From positions 2,782,001 through 2,846,000 of the forward strand of contig SCHM01000001.1 in assembly GCA_004123355.1 (NCBI GenBank): a stretch of DNA of 64,000 bases, written 5' to 3'. The notes under the pieces were generated by a model. The model ran no database searches. It was not told the origin of the DNA and saw only the letters and a program-made list of their open reading frames with translations. The DNA comes from Amphirosellinia nigrospora. Its lineage: Eukaryota > Ascomycota > Sordariomycetes > Xylariales > Xylariaceae. A program made the position numbers and the translations under genes. This document shows, one piece after another, positions 12,584 through 24,937 of the stretch. Every line of letters starts with the position of its first letter. Position 1 is the first letter of the stretch.

Positions 12584-14408
12584 GATGATTATACTCAAAA
12601 TCTGTTGAAGCGCAACTGGGATATCTCGCCCACCCATCATGGATTCGAGAACATGTGCACTGTCGAGAGGCGGGTAAAGCTTAGCACTGTTGACAACCGC
12701 TAGTCAGGGGCAAGGTAGAATCTAGGAGGGGAATTTGCTCTAATTTCTGGAGAGTCTTGGAGCGGCCGGTAACTCGGGCTGGGCACAGCTGACTTCGAGG
12801 GGAGTCAGGCGCGTACACAGCATGTGTCATCCGACGAGGTCTTCGAGATGCGCCAAATTTGGTTCGTATAGTGGGAGCCTTCCCCCGAAATATTGTGAGG
12901 TGATGGACGTCATGTTCGTAACCCTGTAATGGTGTCTCGCATGCAAGAAGGGGAAACCTTTTGTTGCAACTTGTGGCATACCGAAGTGTATGATACCAAA
13001 ACTCGTCCTTGTTGACTCTCGCGAGAAGCGGGTTCTCTCAAGAAATCCTCCGTGTAAAATAGTTCTGCAATAGACGAGAAATACTTGGCTATAGCCCATC
13101 GTATATTCGTAGCGTTGAAGGGCAGAGGAAAATTGGTTGGACAAGCCCGGAATCAGCTGAACAATGCTGCTCCTCGAAGTCTTGCTTTCCTTTCTGCTTG
13201 GCTACTCGCCATCGCGATTGGAATGCCTTGACAAGTTTCGAGTGGAGGAGGCGAAGGGGCCCAGGAAGCGTAGGATTTCCATTCTGCTGCTCGTCATGTG
13301 GACTATGGCTGTTATTGTTTATGTCAGGGGCTCCGTGCGGAAGAATATGGTGAATGGCGGAGACTTGTGTCGTTTTCGGGCCCGATCCTATGGGCCGTAA
13401 CCAATGCTAAGCCATCGCCCACCCTGCCGAGGAAGTACATGTGCCCTCTCTCATGAACTAGCACTGAAATGAAGTGAGTGAGACGGGAGCAGAAGATGTT
13501 AGAAGGCTATCTGAGTATACCGAGGGATGTTTTTGGGCAAGAAGAGTTGAGTGAATGGTGTGACTGAATCCCCTAGAAAGTTCGGAGTATTTAACCGATC
13601 GTTGGGATATCTGATCACCCGCAGAGGTAGTTGGTATCTCATATCGCCTGGAAAAAACTATGTTGCTGGTTTTGTTGAAGTGGTGGTTGTCGAATTGGGC
13701 CTCCCAGCCACACTGTTTCATCTGGCTATTATCGGAAATCCAGCCTGTGTTGAATATTTTGTTGAGTATTGGGTGTGTAAAGGCCTTTGAGATCTGTGGC
13801 GTCGGCTAATTCCAACTCTTCTTCGTCGACCGGGCGACGATTCTCAATTGTGGAAGTCGAGGAAGAAAGGGATCCGGTTTGACAATAAGCCCTGTTTGTC
13901 AATGTTAGTGTTGTCCGAACGATAAAGAAATCGGATACGCGCCAGTGGCTAAGAAATAGGGGTTGAGGGTAGACTAGGGCCAGATACTTACCCAAACACA
14001 TTGGTCATCCGGCTTCTGAGGCTGATTGAGGATGGGGCATCGGGAACGTAGTGGCCCATCTTGTATCGACATTGAGTAGCTCCCGGAAGTTTGTTGATGA
14101 TAGCGGAGTGTGTAATGATGAGGGGTTGATGGGTGCATAGGTAAGTGATTCAAGTGACTGGAGAGACAATAGTAATGGTTATGTTGCTGCGCTAATGCTG
14201 TTGATAGTGATAATGAAGCCGGAGTAGAAGACGATGATGATGAAGAGAAGATGGAGGGGAGAGAGGAAACCTGGGAGCGAAGAGGTCTTTATATAGACGA
14301 TTTGCTATGCTTTTTTCAACCCGCACGATTGCCTGGCTATCTAGTCAACTACGGAAAGACGAGTGGTAAGATGGTGAAAGGCGGTAAGTGTAGACCAGAA
14401 GTAGAAGT

Positions 14409-14780
14409 CCCCAAGCAACTCTGTCTGATATTAGACATCACAACTCGCCGAGCTCGTGTGCCTGAAAGAAGGCTCAGGGGTGGGAGCGGAAGGATAAATC
14501 TCAAGGCAGAGAAGGAGACGGTGTGGCATTGAAGGCGATATCTTAACAACATGCTATGACTACTTCGGTGTTTGTTTCTATCAGGTAGCGATGACACTTT
14601 TCCATTGCCCTCCAGCAACTCTATCTGATATTAGACATCATAACTCGCCGAGCTCGCCGAGCTTATGCTTAAAAGAAGGTTTAGGCGCTTAGAGTTGAAG
14701 GAGAAATGCAAATTAGAGAAAGTCACGATGTTATGTTGTAGATGGCAGAGAAACAACATGCCATGACTACCTTAGATGAT
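14409..14780. repeat. Imperfect direct repeat, ~200-bp period
   Basis: A segment around 14409-14490 (CAACTCTGTCTGATATTAG, then ACATCACAACTCGCCGAGC) recurs at 14611-14690 with a few changes and an added CTCGCCGAG duplication. The downstream marker AACAACATGCTATGACTAC (14549) recurs as AACAACATGCCATGACTAC (14753). The two units therefore have about a 200-bp period with internal indels. No gene lies within; it is probably a tandem duplication of noncoding or transposon-derived DNA. Confidence 0.75.
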
Positions 14781-15199
14781 GTGTTCGCCCTACGTAATGA
14801 TGCCTTCTTTACTACGATTTTCACATCCATAGCCTCATCCCAGGAGAAGACGTAATGAAAACAAGCCTCAATCAATAAACTCACCACGGGCCGACTCATG
14901 AAAACTCAAACCTCAATATGGGGTAATTAGCTAGATATACATACACGCCATTAGAGTGTGATAGGTCATGTCTACTCAATTGTCCTTGGACTCCTGCAGG
15001 AGACGTCTGTGCTCAACCATAAAGTGATGGGGTTTGTGTCTAAACATGGGATGAGGGGCAAATCTCCCCGCTTCGGCACCCCTGACGCTACCTAGGTAGC
15101 AAGTTATCTTGGTCATGACTATCTGATGTGAACTATGACATGGTTTTTTGCCCTATTTAGATTGAGTTTATACATAGACTGCCTCCGATTGGTCTTAAT

Positions 15200-16758
15200 C
15201 TATAAGAATCTTGGACTCAAGTTCAGAGTAGTGGGATAGGTAAGACTCAATAGTTTGATCGCATGCTCAACATCGTAAGTCCCACCTGTCTCACGGATGC
15301 TATGCATGCTCAGTTGTGGATTGCCCAAATCCAGTGTACGGACACCTAGCTTAGCGGATAGCATTGGGCCGATGGTGCTGCCACACGGGGAATCATTCCT
15401 CACAACAAATAACTGCAGGGGTACACCTGCGCGCTTGGCCATCTCCTGGAGCAGCACGATGCCTGGTGAGTTGGTGGCGTAGCGCTGGTTCGCGTTGATC
15501 TTGATGACTGTGCCTTGTTGATTTCGGGCTGGTGGTTTGATTCATATTTACCTACGTAGTTAGGATGTACCGAGTGAGCCATATCAGCTGAAACAAGGAA
15601 TGAGACGGCCATTGTCTGCTCGAAGGCGGTGGTGAGGTCGACATCTGGATCGGAGCTAATGTGTTCCCATGATTTGTCGGATGCCGAGTCGCCATGGCGG
15701 CCACCGGTACCGGCGAGGATGGAGAGCCTGCGAACCACGGCTGGCAACAGGTCTGAATTCGCACCTTGCGCCGAAGTTGATCCGATCTCCTCATGGTCGA
15801 AGCATGTGATAAGGCGGATGGACGTCTCCTGGCTTAGGCTTGAGCTGTTCACTGACTCGATGAGGCCCATGACACTGCAGTAAGTCATGTTCAGGTTATC
15901 GAGTCTTGCGGAATAAATGAACTCCTCATTCAGCCCGCCAGGCAAGACTTCTGCACATCGTATAAACTATCTCGAAGTCGACCCACATCTTCGGCTTTGG
16001 CACCAGCATGTTCGGCGATGAGCTCTATGATGTAGGGGTGGTGGCGAACCGACATCTCCTTTAGAGGCTCGAACGTCTCTTCGGCATTGTTCCCAGCCTC
16101 CGAGGGTTTAGGATCCTCAGTCTTACCCGTCCTGTTAAGTTCTGCGGCCACCATGCCAGCAATCGGAAACAGCTCGGTCTCCTTGTTGGGGTTGAACTCG
16201 GACGAACGGTCAAGATGAATGGCGAGGGTTGGAATTCGGATGATAGGTCTATCGATCTTGACTAGCTTTTGGACGAAGTTTCCCTTTCCGTCCCTCACCA
16301 GCACGCGACCAGCGAGGGAGAGATCTCTATCAAACCAACTATGCCAGATGCCGCCGCCGTACGTCTCGACACCAACCTGCATAAAACCCACACCCGTCTT
16401 CTTGCTGACGGGCTTAACCCGCAGACAGGGGAGTCAGTATGTGCGCCGAGCATGGCAATCGGGTTCCCAGGTTTCCATTGTGCGCCGATGGCGAAGGCGA
16501 CGATAGTCGACCCGTTCCGGGTCATATAATACTTCCCACCGGGCTTCAGGGTCGAGGACCAATTGTCGCGCTCCCTCACGGGAGTGAAACCGGCCTTTTC
16601 CAGGCGGGCAATGGACTCGTGAACGGCATGGTATGCTGAGGATAGCCGAGGATGGTTAGCTATTTATATGAGAAAGGCCGTGGAACGGGCGAAAGCATAC
16701 GAGTTGGGGATGCGTTGACGAATTCCAGGAAGTCGAGTGCTGCTTTTGGAGGCGCCAT
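15200..16758 (-). CDS. APE4: Aspartyl aminopeptidase (peptidase family M18)
   Basis: Zinc aminopeptidase that removes N-terminal Asp or Glu; the fungal enzyme is cytosolic and, in yeast, also reaches the vacuole. Exon 1 (16701-16758) encodes MAPPKAALDFLEFVNASPT. A 65-bp intron with a CTAAC branch (16636-16700) precedes exon 2, which begins PYHAVHESIARLEKAGF. Catalytic landmarks are GAHTDSP (about residues 83-89), GGIWHSWFDRDLSLAGRV, FDHEEIGS (about 305), SADMAHSVHPNY and MHSIRETGG near the C terminus. Three one-base deletions break the frame: at the G run 16428-16431, near 15941, and at the CC at 15513-15514. Restoring one base at each gives 499 codons, the usual M18 length. No stops come from substitutions. 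The leader on the coding strand carries a CCCAAT-type hexamer repeat. Confidence 0.93.
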
Positions 16759-16813
16759 GGTGATGGTCGAAGTGCTAAAAGGAGATCTTGATGACGGGGT
16801 GGAATCTATAGAA

Positions 16814-16844
16814 TTGGGATTGGGATTGGGATTGGGGTTGGGCT
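16814..16844 (+). repeat. TTGGGA hexamer repeat
   Basis: Four near-perfect copies of ATTGGG followed by degenerate copies (GGGGTTGGGCTTGG) in the 5' leader of the M18 gene. It resembles telomere-like G-rich repeats only superficially; the unit is TTGGGA rather than TTAGGG. Confidence 0.85.
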
Positions 16845-19800
16845 TGGTGGACGGTGAGGCGATGCCGAGACCGAGACGAGGGGGTCGTGCGCGGAGAAAC
16901 GGATTGTGCGAACGGAGTACACGCCGATGATACGTCGAGCACCGGCGTTCATCTACGCTGATTCCGATTCTGACTCTGGTGCTGATGATGTTGCCGGTGC
17001 AGCTAAAGCCGGTTCTATGTGAGACACTGGAGTATTCGACAGCACAATAGCAGCACAAGGCTAAGACACCAAGACCAAGATTTCACGAAACACTGGAAAC
17101 ACTGAAGGGTCAACCGCTGATTCTATACTAGGGTAGCCCGGGTAGATGCACTATAATGTATTTTGAGATCAAGATGGGGAACGCCCGAGATGGCAGATGG
17201 GAGATGGGGATGGCGTCTGGTTGTCATCCGCTTTCGCCCCGAAGCAGCTTCTCGATTCGTGCTAGACTCTTTAGGCCATGCTGCATGCTACCTGCTACCT
17301 AAGTAGGGTACCTCCAGAGCCCCAGACAGGCGCTGGACGTTGGACCCAGATTAGCTCATCCCCCACTATATATGTACTTAAGTTAGGTACCTGTATCGTC
17401 CCTGGGCCTTGGCATGCCTAAGCCTATTGCAGCCTCGATCGCGTGGATTGCTTGGCCCTCTCGATTTTAGCATGACCATGACCGTTTCTCTGCCTGCCAT
17501 CGTCCGCACCCGTGTGCTAAGTGTGTAGACATGCCGCAGGCCGTCCAGTAGCCGTCGTTCGTGCGTGCTCGCACCTTGTCCCATGCAGCAGGTACCTACG
17601 CTACTCTGGTTACAATAATAAATACATACATGTCATGTAGATGGATGTAGGCACCGAAGCGAACGCAACATTGCTGCATGCATCGTCATATAATAATCTA
17701 CTGTTTGTCTCCTGTTGCGCCCGTCCCAAGATAGCTCATCTTCTGCACTGCGCTGCACTGCACTGCCATGCCATGCCCTCATCATCTCGCCCGGGCCGTC
17801 CTCGTCAGCCCACCGTTTGTAAGTAATTGTTCAACCGTGTTAGACCGGTGCGGCGAGCCAGCAGCCCAACGGCGCGAGGAGGCGATGGGCTCGTTGGGAA
17901 GCTTGGCCTAATTGGCTAGTCATATCTCGGTGAACGAGCGAATAACCTGCCAAGCTATCACATCGCGCACCATCTGTTGCTGTCGTACGGACCGAATTGT
18001 CACTTGACAAAAGGGTCATGCTTGTTGCGGAGCTCTTCGCCGGTTGTGTTGGTGCGAGCTATCCAGATGCCTGCTGTTGTTGGTGCGTGATTCGTTATCG
18101 TGGGCCAAAAGGAAAAGAAAAGCAAAGCAAAGCAAAGTAAAGCAGATGGAAAAGGTCAGAACCAACAGCAAAAGGTGTAAGAGTCCTATAACAAATTCGG
18201 AGAAGCGATCAGCTCGACCCCCAAACCGGCAGGGCCTTTCTGCTTCGCCCATTGATAACATATACACTACATCATCGCCTCTTACTGGGGTGGTGGGGAA
18301 ACTGGCTTGGTCGTGCGCTGCGCCTGCATATCACCCATGCATGTGTATCTGTCTAGTATACATGTGGGAGGGTGTTATTTGCAGCCAACATGATTTGGAA
18401 AGACCAAATCACCATGTCCCTGAGACTAGGAATAGAGTCCGCCAACGCGGACGAGAGAGACAGAGGCGACTTCGACAACATGCAGGACGCCTCATCGAGG
18501 GCCATCGTCGAGCGATATGGCTGCTTTTGTCAGTGACTTGCTGCTGCAGGGTGAGGTGGCGGAGGATTCACCGCCGGGGTATCAAACAGACAGGGTGCAG
18601 AATGAACATAATAGCGATGGATGCCTCGACGAAGGCCCTGAGCATTCGCCACGCTTTACTGCGACTGGTCCGTAGCCATGAATACCTGCTAAGTGCTTGG
18701 GGATATAATAGTGTAGTGCGCTCGCAGCTTTGCCCTACTACTTGCTTCCATTGTTGGACTCGGGGACGCACACACCTTTGTTCAAACCACTACGGTACCC
18801 ATGATGCATCAGCTATGCAACCAACCGAAGGCCCTGGTCCATAATGAGGCTTTGAAACCGGGGGCCCCCCTCAAGGAGTTGGGAAAAGGTCGCACTTTGA
18901 TCGGCTGGGTCTTGGTCTTGGGGTGCTGGTATTGCACTGTAAATCCGGGAACTCAAAAGTCGACCAGGTGATATGGCGATCTCCAGGGATCTGGTTAACC
19001 TCACGGCTGTTTTTGTTTGTTTGCTATCGTCGCGACGGCACGGCGCCTAGAGGAACTTAGAGTAGGTTCCCTGGACCTATGGACATAGCTGTACTTTTTG
19101 CCACGGTTTTAAATAAGGTTATTTGTTGGTATCCTTTGATGCGCCACGCTCTTGGTAAGGGATACAGCAATACCCCCCTAATAACAATTGAGTATCACAC
19201 ATGCCTGCTGTAGATGGAAAATATAGACAGACTGGACCAGAGAAATAACGAAGAAACAACCCCTAGCCGTGCACTCGATGGACCTACGTTTCCTCTCCAA
19301 CTGCGGGTATCGGTCATGTACAACCAACCTACACATGTCGAGATTGTCGAGCTCATATCACTATGGGGTATACACCATGCTTTTTATATGTGCAGTGGCA
19401 TATTAGTGATTCTTGTGTGTAGTTACGGGCTTTTGGTCAAGAATGGATCGTTGTCGACTGCAGCTCAGAAGGCAAGGCAAGGCAAGGCAGATGAGATCGT
19501 AGTTGAAAAGAACGTACAGTTTGCAAGGCTTGATCTGGCACGGTACCGCACTTGGCGGGACCTCCACGGTACATGTGTCGACCCCCTTGTCGCAGGTCAT
19601 CTCTGATTCTGCCGGGAAGGCAGCCAATCGTGCTGTCGACGCAGCCCACCCTCGCAGACAATCAGGGGTCCGACTTCATCATGAGGCAAGGGGCCTTGCG
19701 CCCAGTTTTCCTACTTACACAACAGATGTGTCTGAGTTGTTCCATGGTGCAACCAAGAACCCAAGAGACCAAAGTACGAAGATACACCACTCTTCGGTGA

Positions 19801-22600
19801 CTGGCCGAAGATTGGGTCGCTCGCTATACTTACATACATGTTCGGTGTGGCTTGCCCTACTGTTGAATAAAGGGCCTTTATATCGGTACTAAAGCACCCC
19901 AATGCGCTAACAACGTTCTGGTCCTGTTCTGGTCTAACGCTAGCGTTGGTTCGTGAAGCAGAAGTCGTCGGGCGGGCCACTGGCGATCAAACCAGCCCTG
20001 ACTTCTGTGTTCTTCACCGACGATATAGCAGCCGAACGCGCCGAAAAATAATCGACCCGGTATCCGTTCCAGGCCATCTGCGTATTTCTCGTGTGTGGCA
20101 TGGAGAAACCGCTGCCAATGTCGATGTGTATCGTGCTATGTATGACATAGGACCCATTACTTCGGTTTGGCGACCTCGCGAAAAGCAAGCGCTGTAACGA
20201 GCGAGGCTATAGGAGTCGTTGGCCGCCATTTAAGGAAGATGGAGATGGCCTATATGGTAACTCCCATGCATGGAAGAGGTGCTCTTCAAGTCTTCTCGAT
20301 CGCTGTCACTTCATCCATTTTGCTTACCTCGTCTAGTCTGCCTGGTAGGGCTGGCTCAGCTAGGACTTCAGGCCTCAGCACCTTGTGACCATCTTGACTA
20401 TGTATGTCTAACGTGTAGCAGCTTTGTGCATTGGCGATAGTATTGTATGATACAGACCATCGATTCGCTGGTATATAATTCAACTCGCATTTACCTCGTC
20501 AATCGCCTACTTATTCGACCCGGCAGAAAACATTGCTTCGCAAACGACACACGGATCCCGCTTGACGGTAGGTTCATCTACCATGCAACTAGTCTATGTT
20601 CTCATATACACTGCTACGTGTGTACCTGCTGAGTCAGAGCGGCGAAACAATACGTTAATACTTAACCATCATGTTGGCATCCGCCAACCTGAGTGGCTAT
20701 ATTAATAAGTAGATCGTTGCTGGCTGGCTGTAGTAGGCGAATGACATGATCAATAGCCGTTGTAGGCCAGTCTTTGACAAAGAAGCAGTTCAAGTGGAGC
20801 GGGTCTCCCATCCATTCTTGTTTTATATTTTAATGATGTACTTTGGGCTTAGGGAGGTGAACATGTAGCTTCCTTGGGCGCTATCATTGCCACATAGACC
20901 AGTGCGTCGCTTTCTAACACCCTCCGATGACAATTATAGGAAGTATCTTATCGCCTTGTGTTGGAGCTGGCCGATAGGATATTGCTCATCGAAAGGGGAA
21001 TGGCAGCTGGCTAATTTTACCGACATGCGCCAAATGGTAGTCTGGGTAGCACTTCGAGGTGCATTGGAGCTTGGATTAAGATACGCACGTTATCAACAAG
21101 TGATTCCGACATGTTCTGAAACAGTAAGATGTATAAATCTGGTGTTCACAGTTCGTTCCATTTCCATTCCGGGCTCCGAACGGCTTCTGGCATATGTGAT
21201 GTTCGGACCTAACCGTCCATCATGTATCCTTCGCTACCGCCGCCGCCCAGGATCAATAGCCACTGGGTAGTGTAAATAATACTGTAGCGGGACGAGACAG
21301 AGAGCAGAGTGCGATTCTACTTCTTTCCTCAAAGCCAGCTCGCACCGTTGGTGTACACGTGTAGTCGGTCTATCTAGCATGCCAGGGTTTGCTAGGAACA
21401 GGATGCCCTGCTAACATTTCTCATGTACAAGCTAGCCGAATATAGTGCATCGTAGATCCTATCTCCACCAGAAACAAAGTACTTGTACCTACCGCGACGT
21501 TGATTGTACCTCTATACAATGACGACCGGCCATACCGCCCACAATTAGGTAATTTGGGATGGCTGGTCATTTGATTCTCAAAGTATCATCTATCAGCATG
21601 GACGAAACGCGCTTTAGTTGAGCAATCAACAGACAAACGGGGTCACCCCCAAAATCATAGTAAAGATGAGCGGTGGGAACCTAGGAATGTCGTCGATTTA
21701 TCTAACAAGTATTAATAGGCGCTCAACCTGCAGTCGCTTATTTCACACCACCTTCTTCGAGGTGACTTGTCAGCAACGAGTCTAGTGGTGTGAGGGTAGA
21801 CTACTGGGCATTGTCTTGGTTATTTGTGTGATTGTATAATATGAAACGAAATGTTTGTCCATCGAGTATATATCAATGTGTTTTAAAGGTCGCAAACTTG
21901 AGCTATACTTCAATTGCTCAAGGAAAGGTGAAGCGTTGTTTACCCTATACACGTGTATGTACGGCGTATATTACACACTCTCTAGTGTATGCACACCCTG
22001 CTAATCACACGCTGTGCCAATGTATCATTGTAGAGGTATCATGGATTACTCTTGCCAGCTCTTTCTACCGTGGAGGATTTTGCTCTTCGCTTTTCTAATG
22101 TTATAACATATTTTAACTCCATCAAAAGTCGGGCATTATAGTACGAGTAGTGACCTGGACGATTTACTTGCAGAGACGTTGAAAGATAGCGATAGGCTGG
22201 ATAAGCATCCTACCCCAAGGGCTTTTATTGGTATATCGTACCGGTGAATTTTTTACTTGGTTTCATCAAATGACTTCGAAATGTATTAGGAGCAGGGGAA
22301 GGATGCTGCAGCGATTTGAATTCATTCAGCTGCATCCATGGATTTTTGTTTTTTTGACGAATTCGTCCACCACGAGCCCGTTTTTGTCTCCTTCATGATG
22401 CTGGGGACTAGATGGCCTACGCGTTCCCCTCAATAAGTCCTCACCACGCAGCTAGACTGGAGATTGAAAGATGGGCCGGCAGGGGTTGCTGCCGGTCGAG
22501 GCGCCTGCTTGACATGACGCTAAGCAGGGGTCGCCCACTTTCAATCCCTGAAGAAAAACCCAAAAATGGCCGGCTGACCCACTTCATTCTCTGTAGTGTA

Positions 22601-22691
22601 CCTACCTAGGTCGCCAGATACAACGCACAACTTGGTGTGTCGCAAGCTGGTACCTAGGTAGCTGGAGGTATAGTAGGTACCTACCTAGGTT
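22601..22691. repeat. Cluster of CCTAGG-centred palindromes
   Basis: Within 91 bases there are three palindromic cores: CTACCTAGGT (22602), TACCTAGGTAG (22651) and GTACCTACCTAGGT (22677). Similar cores occur at 15089-15102 and related arms at 17300, 30190 and 30830. Single-stranded pairing between these sites could form hairpins. They look like a small dispersed sequence family of this genome. Confidence 0.7.
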
Positions 22692-24937
22692 TTATTAACT
22701 GGGCGGGCGGCTTGACCCTGAAGGTATCCCTTGCTGATCATCACAGCTGTAGAATCTTGGATTCGATGACAAAGATGCCGAGTATAGCTGTAAATGTATG
22801 ATACACATGATTAGGTACCCTGTGGGGTTGTTTATTCGCAAAGGCCAAAAATTAAGACTTCATGTCCAGCGCAAATAGAATACTGCCTGATAGTTAGGAC
22901 CTGGCATTATCAATATTGTCACTGACCCGCCGTCAATCCAATGGTAATTTCAAGTAGACATAACCGTAGTATGTAGGCAAGGGCACATATGATTAAGTCA
23001 GTTATTGAGCGCGATGCATCCTGGCTACCCATCATTCACTTCGCTCACAAACACCTATAATAACGTTAATTGAGCTAGCTCTACCTAGTATTGACTTCAT
23101 TTGCTACGTGCCCTAAGTGAATGTGAATCGACTCTAGGTGAATTCAAACGGGCCAGTTCACGGACCACAGCCATTTGCAGCTTAAGACCATATATTCACT
23201 TTCTATAGAATAGTTCTCCATGATATTTATGTCCTTTTGTCGTCGTTGCTGCTGTTGCACCTGTCTTGTTTCCGCCCCAAGTCGCTATTGTGTGGTGTGG
23301 GTACTGTATTGTGCATTGTATCCAACCACGGGCCCCCACTTATTAACCTCCCTACCTACCTCTGTACTTCCACCTACCTACATGGACGGACTGGATAGGC
23401 TGCCTGGCACAATAATAAGGTAGGTAATGTTGGGAACCTCTTCCCTCTCTTCTCTTCTTAAAACAAGCTTACTTACTTACTCACTCTCTTGCCCAGTCTT
23501 TCCTGGACCCATCACCTACCACTCTTTGCTTTCTTCGCAAGGGTTACTCACATCACTGGATCGCCTCTATTCATACGACTGTTGCTTTGTGTCTTACTGC
23601 TTCTCGGTCTCGCTTCGTCCAGCTAGCTCACCCAGGCCGCCTGGGCAACACCGTCCTCTGGGAATGCTAGAGCGCGGGCGACTCAAACCTCTACGTCTAC
23701 TGCCGCCCGAGTCGTCGTCGTCGTCGCACGATCACGCACGCTTGTCGGCCTGTGGTGTGCATTGCGTCCACGCCAAGACGAGCGACACAGTGTCCAACAC
23801 AAGGCATTTGGACGAGCCAGCTTTCATAGTACTGTAAGTGTACATCAGCCATTCGCTTGTGTAGTATGATTTGGGCCAGTCAGCTTCATGTACCTGCCCG
23901 CCTGTCAGTGGGCTTGCCGGGGGCCCTGGGATGGACAATGGGCTGTCTCCACTTTTAACAATATTTGGATCCCACTATTGGGACACCCATCTTGCACCTG
24001 GCACCCATTTTCCAGAGAGCCAGAGCTTGCACACAGAGGCCCTGGCTCTACTGTACTTGTACTTACTTGGCTGAGGTTGTTCCTCCCGAGGCCTTGTACC
24101 TTGAGTACTCATCTACCCTACCTGGGAACCTAGCCCAGACCTGGTCCTGCCCAGGTAGTTCCCGCTCCCTCTCTCCCGCTACCACTGCCGCTCTGCCTGC
24201 TTCTTACGCACCCACCATCCATCCCATCACTACCATCCTACTTACCTACCTCACCTCACCTACTTCATCTACACACCAACAACACTACACCACCATCGCT
24301 GCTCGCAAACCTGTCACATCATACACTTTTGTGTGGCTCTACTGCCTTTCTCTCTCTATTGCGCTTTCCGCCCTTCTCCCCATCGATCCTGTCCTCCCAC
24401 GCTCGGATCTGTTATCTTCTCCGACCGATGCTTAATCTCCCAGCTGCTCGCTATATGTCGATTGTAACGCTCCACCTCTTTTCCTTGCTTGTGGTCGCTG
24501 ATGTTCATTTCTGCCTGTTGTCCGCCTTTGCTGACTTTGTGCTTTAGGTTGTCTGCCAGACCAGGACTTCCTCCCTTGAGAGTCTCCCCGTTGACTCGCT
24601 GTCCGTACAATGATGGTATAACGCGCCGACCTAGGAAGAAGATCATCAGTAGTTGGTGCGCCGGCCCCTACATTTCTGCAAGTCGAATCACTTCATTGCT
24701 CTGGAAGAGGAATCTACACACAAACTACTACGGCTCTTCGGCGGCTGTGGGCGTGAAACCCGCCAACCCTTCCACGGCTCCTCCATCGGAGTACCGTTTA
24801 AGGCCTTGTCCTCAATATCCGTGTATACGCAGGGCCCGAGAGAATAACTACCTGAGGGAGCGCTGTTCTCGGTATCTTGCTATCGACCGATCACGACGGG
24901 CCTTGCACTTAACTGTTATTCGTCGTGCGAAACGGAA

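Larger units (their letters stand above)
7354..15199. other. Gene-poor 7.8-kb block with repeat arrays
   Basis: No convincing gene was found on either strand. The longest open frame (10759-11313, + strand) has no recognisable domain and unlike-protein composition. The block holds several local tandem duplications (7685, 9074, 10167), a run of 18 C, a roughly 200-bp-period direct repeat (14409-14780) and three copies of a 34-bp motif (listed separately). This concentration of decayed repeats suggests old transposon remains, but no transposase or reverse transcriptase motif could be read. Confidence 0.55.
16759..24937. other. 8-kb region with no convincing gene
   Basis: The longest open frame (18044-18844, + strand) has Arg/Cys/His-rich, non-protein-like composition, no introns and no motif. 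The remaining frames are short. The stretch contains CA/GC microsatellite-like patches (GCAAA repeat near 18121-18143, AAGGC repeat near 19470-19487), a cluster of CCTAGG palindromes (22601-22691) and, from about 23220 to 24930, a strongly pyrimidine-rich leader with many CTACCTAC tetramers ahead of the Med15-like gene. Long promoters of this kind are common upstream of regulatory genes; no upstream exon was identified. Confidence 0.5.

Noticed and set aside
16814-16844. Possible interstitial telomere repeat
   Set aside because: The unit is TTGGGA rather than TTAGGG and the array is only a few copies long, inside a gene leader.
17740-17775. CTGCACTGC-type patch similar to one near 30705
   Set aside because: Both are short simple-sequence patches; the likeness is explained by low complexity.
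18044-18844. 266-codon open frame on the + strand
   Set aside because: Composition is Arg/Cys/His-rich and unlike a protein, no motif or intron structure is seen, and it includes a GCAAA microsatellite.
20887-21270. 127-codon open frame on the + strand
   Set aside because: No motif, no neighbours or splice signals to support it; length is within chance expectation.
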